Source of the DNA: Steinernema hermaphroditum
Lineage: Eukaryota; Nematoda; Chromadorea; Rhabditida; Steinernematidae
Assembly: GCA_030435675.1 (NCBI GenBank)
Contig: CM059624.1
Span: 3,434,769-3,498,768 of the forward strand
Direction of reading: 5' to 3'
Length of the DNA stretch: 64,000 nucleotides
A program made the translations under genes and the position numbers. Below, one piece after another: positions 60,031 to 64,000 of the stretch (the first letter of the stretch is position 1; each line of letters opens with the position of its first letter). Below the pieces are notes generated by a model. It worked only from the letters and a program-made list of their open reading frames with translations, had not been told where the DNA came from and did not search any database.

Positions 60031-60775
60031 GATGAGCTGAGCGGCTTCAGTTGTGGTGATCGAGATCCTGGAGGCTCTCCTTATAAAGTTTTCTTTTTAG
60101 TTGTCCACGTAAGCCTCATGATAATCAGTTTGTCTCTGTCGCCCACCCACAGGTGTTAATTTAAATGCGGAGACATCTTCCGAAAGGGGATTTTATGGGA
60201 TTCCGACGGATTCGGTCGCCTGTGGGCAGACACCTTTAGTAAAGAAATATGCAACAGAATCACATACGGTTGAAATATTTCAGCCCAAATTCGCCCCACA
60301 TTCTCTTTGAACAATAAAGTGAATTTGACTTCTAAGGGATAGACATCTATTAGACTCAATCTTCAAATCAAGTTCAAATGTTGCTGTAAGGGCGAGAAGG
60401 TCTTAGTAAGGGCGCGTACCTTTACAGTCGTTTATCAACTCCAACGCCCAGGTTTATATTTGCTGTCTTATACAGTCTTTGGTTCTCTGAGGTTAATGCA
60501 ATTGTCATATTGGTTGACAGCCAAACTGACTGTCCCAACTGAACCTTGCCTCTGCAAATCTCCACAATTCGAACATGTTTGGTTGTGTGGGAGATCGGAA
60601 ACAGAATCTATCGAAGTTCTCATAAAACAAGCAATTGAAGGCTGTCTCCACATTCAAATTAGCACCTGTCCGTGAAAGACCGATTATCATAAGCTACGTG
60701 GCCAGCTAAAATGAAGACTATAAAAGAGGACGCCTAAGCCTTAGACTCATCACCACTGAAGCTGCTCAGCTCACC
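60031..60775. promoter_or_regulatory. bidirectional promoter of PLA2-like C and D
   Basis: Contains TGATAA at 60119-60124 (C side) and TTATCA at 60684-60689 (D side), plus CTATAAAAGAGG (about 60718-60729) upstream of D. The D-side sequence is the inverted counterpart of the A side at 57494-57720, and the C side of the B side. A ~250-nt central stretch is extra or has no counterpart. Confidence 0.55.
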
Positions 60776-61318
60776 ATGAAGGTCGGTCCCTACTCACCTT
60801 CATCTCGAAGTTCTCCATTTAAGATTCAACTTCTGGCTGCCCTGTCCGCTACGGTCCTCCTCGCCGCCTGTGTGGAATCCGTCGATCCATCGAATTTCCA
60901 GTGTGGAACGGAGAAACATCTTAACAAGGTGATCTACAAGATCGTCGACAAATTGTGCCCTGTGCACATTGGTGCGTGGTCGCGCTCTGCCACCTTTCAG
61001 TCTCTCAGTTCAGATTCCATCAACGACTGTTGTGTGGAACACGACGCGTGTTACGACAACACGACGAGGATAACGCGAGAAGAATGCGACACGAAGTTCT
61101 GTACATGTCTGACTGATGCAACCTCTTCCAACCCTACTTGTCAGTGCCAGGCCCTCGAGACGACCATGTGCAAGGCTGTGGAATTCTTCGGCGGACCCGC
61201 TTATAGGATTGCTCGAGCCAAGGTCACATATGTCAATCCCGTGTTCAGGAAGGGAAAGGAAATTTGGAACTCTGGAAAGGAAATCGGAAAAAAAATCTGG
61301 AACAAAATGAGCGGCTAG
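60776..61318 (+). CDS. secreted phospholipase-A2-like protein D
   Basis: Three exons: 60776-60781 (ATGAAG), 60824-60971, 61014-61318, giving 152 residues. The signal peptide (IQLLAALSATVLLAACVES) is followed by NFQCGT, NDCCVEHDACYDN with the His-Asp motif, CDTKFCTCLTDA and MCKAVEFFGGPAY, then a basic tail ending KKIWNKMSG. Both introns are exactly 42 nt, divisible by three and stop-free, so an unspliced 180-residue frame also exists. Comparison with A-C shows the introns at the same places, so splicing is the better model. The first donor, GTCGGT, is weak. Confidence 0.8.
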   Translation: MKVGPYSPSSRSSPFKIQLLAALSATVLLAACVESVDPSNFQCGTEKHLNKVIYKIVDKLCPVHIGAWSRSATFQSLSSDSINDCCVEHDACYDNTTRITREECDTKFCTCLTDATSSNPTCQCQALETTMCKAVEFFGGPAYRIARAKVTYVNPVFRKGKEIWNSGKEIGKKIWNKMSG

Positions 61319-62556
61319 AATTGAATTCTTGTGTTTCGTTTAAAATGCACTTGAAATAAGATAAAGTCAGATTCATAGAAACAGTATGGTGGCAGGGAGC
61401 ACAGATGCCAATGAGTACGAAAACGAGTCCACTCAATTCTCGTCGCGTCTCGCTTTCATTTGCAACGGGTGATGGCGGTGGACTGTCTGCGCGCTTACCT
61501 CTGCCTTTTGCAGCTAATGTATTTATGTGGTAATTCCATTCAATTCCCGCAATCCGTCCGTATTTTTTGCTGAAGGCCATTTCTTTTTAATACAATGCTT
61601 TACGATTTTTAATACTGGAGCGGGGAGGCGTTGGAAACAGCTGATATTTCTGATCTTTTCAGAGCTTCAGCAAGAGAACTGGTCAAGTTCGACTTCTGCG
61701 CTTATATGTAGTCCTCGCTCAGCATTAGAATGGACCAACTGTGATTACAGTGTGCACTACGCGTAGTGCAACGTGGAATCGTCATGGAAAGACGCCAGTC
61801 AAGTGGAACTCAGGTGGATGCTCTAGCTGCAATGATGTCATCCCTCTGCGGTCTTCGTGTCTAATCTCTAGCTTTAATATTTGTTCGACAAACCGCATTA
61901 TGAAATTCAAATGAAAAATTAAACAAAACTGTAATTTTCGAATTACATGTGCTTTAGAATTTTTTTCGAATTACTAGCTTCTTCGTGAACTCATCACTCC
62001 ATCGGGTCCGTGGTCTTCCGAGGGGCCTCTTCACGGGGGGACGCCATTCCTCTAGTCGGCTGGACCACTTTTCCGGGCTTCCGTTCGCCATCTTCCAGGC
62101 GAAGTTCCACTTTCTTCTTCTTGCGGCTTCGTCGATGTCCTTTACCTTCGTGACGCCCCGGAGCCACTCGTTGCTCTTTCTGTCTATTAGACGGACTCCG
62201 ACCATTCGCCTCTCCATCCGTCGTTGAGCGGTCGCAAGCCTTGGGATAACCACAGGAACAAGAAGTTAACCACAATAACTAATACAATTTAGAGTCTTGT
62301 ACACGACACTATGCATCTGAAAGTATCCTTGGTTTAGTGCCAGTTTTGAAGATCGGATAAAAAAGGATAAATGTGCACAAACCTTACAGGGTGGCCCAGA
62401 AGTAGTGTGATGCCTAAAAAAGAGATCATATCTCGATGCGATGAACGAATTAAAACAATTAGCAAAAGATTGAAGCGACGTTAATATTTAATCGACTTAA
62501 CCACACATGATTATCACAGAATTAACGATAGCAGCATACAGTTTATATACAAGAAC
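61319..62556. other. intergenic with LINE fragment
   Basis: Apart from the reverse-transcriptase tail at 61954-62275 nothing is recognised. Confidence 0.4.
61954..62275 (-). mobile_element. LINE (RTE-type) C-terminal fragment
   Basis: The minus-strand frame contains TAQRRMERRMVGVRL, then RRRKWNFAWKMANGS and RPLGRPRTRWSDEFTKK. This is the characteristic end of nematode endonuclease/reverse-transcriptase LINE proteins. The polymerase and endonuclease domains are not present, so it is a 5'-truncated insertion, typical of LINEs. Confidence 0.75.
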
Positions 62557-63946
62557 TCAATAATATTGTCCAACAAAGATAGGGGTTCCGCTGAAAGTGA
62601 CTCCATAGAGGAAGGGTCTGTCGGCCCTAAGCGTGCGCTCGGTTCTGTCCAAACACATGCTAAGCAAAGCGATTCCAACGGCAGTCACAGCAGCGGCAGT
62701 TACTCCGTCCTCGTCTAACTCCAAAATAGCCTTATGGATTACGGTATCAACGTGGATTTTTTCATCGGTGATTCCAGTGAAATCGGCAGCGGCCGTAAAC
62801 ATGTCGGAGATTCCAAGGCCCTTCAGGGCTTCCACCAGTCCGTAGCTGGCTTCGACGTTGAACTTCGGAAGGTGGACATGGAGATAGGGGACTCCTTGGG
62901 ATCCGGACTGACTAAGGGCGAAGCTGTGATTCGCGGAGACGAAGCTCTCCTTCAGATCCGAAAGGCCGTCCTTCTTGGGGACGGCGACGAAGAAGTTGAA
63001 GCCCGGATCAACGAACTCAAAAGTGCCAAAGACGAAATCGTCGTTTTCCAAAAATCGACCCTTTTTGGTACCGTTCATCGTGGGGACCTGAATGTTTCGA
63101 ATTTAGCATCCTGCTGTACGAGTTTGTCATTCTTTACCAGCTTGTTCGATCCATCCTCATTATGGAAATCAGCATCCTTTGTATTTTCTTTCTCGAACGT
63201 GTCGTAGAACTTCGCCTTCATGTACAAGGCATTCACCGCTACGATTCGCGTCCTTGTATGGATATCATCGTCGGAGAAGAGATCGGTGATGTGGCCACCG
63301 GTGTTCTTCTTCACGTACTCGTTGATCACCTCTTTCTGAGCTTTAGGAGCGCCGGCGAAATCAACCGACTCCAGCTCGCTTCTGAAATTTCCCTTCACGC
63401 TTGATTTGTAGCTTTCGATGAGTTTGATACTTTGCTAAAATGTGGCTATAGCCTTACAGCGAGAATGATAACTTTACGTCAAGGTAGATAGCCGAAGCCA
63501 CGGCCAGGGGGGAGTCGCCATACTTGTTCAGGTCGTGCAGCTTTTCTTTGAACCATTTAGTGATCTCTTCTTTGGGAACGCCTGAACAGCGATATGACGA
63601 AAGTGATTAGGTCTACCTCATACCTCCAAAGGCCACATCGGTAATTTCCTGGCTGGTATTTCCCTGAGCTCCATCGTTGACTGTCGCCAGAGCCATGGCG
63701 ATGGAGAAGGGTGAAACAACAGCTGATGAGCTACCCTTGTCTTTAAGAGCGTTGAGTGAGAGACGGAAGAGGGCATCGTTCACTTTATTGTTCAGTTCAG
63801 TGGCCTTGATCTGGAAGAGACATGATGCAGGGTTATCCTGAACCGTTTAGTTCATTTTAAGTTACCTGTTGTGGTGTCGGTTCAGCAAGGAGCGACCGGC
63901 CGATGGGTTCGCCGATCAAATCATCGTTAGCTTCGAAGGCTGCCAT
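62557..63946 (-). CDS. serpin E, no visible signal peptide
   Basis: Five minus-strand exons: 63946-63866, 63810-63624, 63581-63478, 63434-63138, 63087-62557, giving 399 residues. Landmarks are NDALFRLSLNALK, SPFSIAMALATVNDGAQGNT, NTGGHITDLF, VAVNALYMKAKF, FFVAVPKKDG, hinge EDGVTAAAVTAVGIALLS and the end RPFLYGVTFSGTPIFVGQYY. The hinge supports an inhibitory serpin; Leu-Ser/Ser-Met near the loop centre is the likely cleavage area (inference). The intron that other serpins here have after the HK/HQ of the last helix is absent, so the last two exons are fused. The N-terminus (MAAFEANDDLIG) is not a signal peptide. A strong poly-T TTTCAG lies 4 bases upstream, so either it is trans-spliced and intracellular, or an upstream exon lies outside the window. 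Confidence 0.85.
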
Positions 63947-64000
63947 GTTTCTGAAAAAAAAAACGACGTGAAAAAGCAAAAACCTAAGGTAAAAAAGTGG

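Noticed and set aside
1..64000. CRISPR array, bacterial operons or riboswitches
   Set aside because: No spacer-repeat pattern; introns and eukaryotic families throughout exclude a prokaryotic reading.

Overview
The window is eukaryotic and almost certainly nematode. Genes are split by many short introns (typically 40-50 nt, GT...TTTCAG). Several starts lie a few bases after a TTTCAG-like site with no upstream exon, as expected for spliced-leader trans-splicing. There is an MSP-type domain, and the content is dominated by tandem gene families typical of nematode arms. The species cannot be fixed from the sequence; a clade V worm (diplogastrid or Caenorhabditis-like) is my guess. All exon structures below are hand-built from reading frame, splice phase and comparison among paralogues in the window.

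Left part (1.4-36 kb): a dispersed cluster of seven genes plus one relic of one RING / B-box-like / coiled-coil (TRIM-like) family, all on the + strand, at about 1.5, 4.5, 9.7, 14.0, 15.4, (18.1, relic), 23.9 and 34.4 kb. They share intron positions but differ strongly in the RING: only the 34.4 kb gene keeps the canonical RING histidine, and the 9.7 and 14.0 kb genes have lost most of the RING. Between them lie a tRNA-Ala(CGC), a REEP/TB2-DP1 protein fused to an MSP domain (minus, 19.0-20.3 kb), an unrecognised seven-exon gene (21.6-23.2 kb), a partly duplicated small membrane-protein locus (25-26 kb), a 740-nt tandem repeat array (26.1-28.1 kb), mariner, LINE-like, LTR-like and Helitron-like remnants, and long stretches without recognisable genes (28-34 kb).

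Right part (37-64 kb): five serpin loci (37.0-38.3 minus; 45.8-47.1 plus, broken by a 115-bp deletion; 48.2-49.6 plus; 55.4-56.8 plus, with an in-frame TAG beside an exon boundary; 62.6-63.9 minus), a membrane-anchored phospholipase-B-like GDSL protein that appears to lack its catalytic Asp/His (42.4-44.3 minus), tRNA-Tyr(GTA) with an intron, the conserved Rab GDP-dissociation inhibitor gdi-1 (50.6-52.3 minus), and four small secreted phospholipase-A2-like genes arranged as two head-to-head pairs that are an inverted duplication of each other (57.0-61.3 kb).

Overall the window is one housekeeping gene (gdi-1), two tRNAs and three rapidly turning over families. The serpins and PLA2-like proteins carry signal peptides (except the last serpin) and probably act outside cells. 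The RING family is probably intracellular and related to ubiquitin ligases, although most members look catalytically altered.
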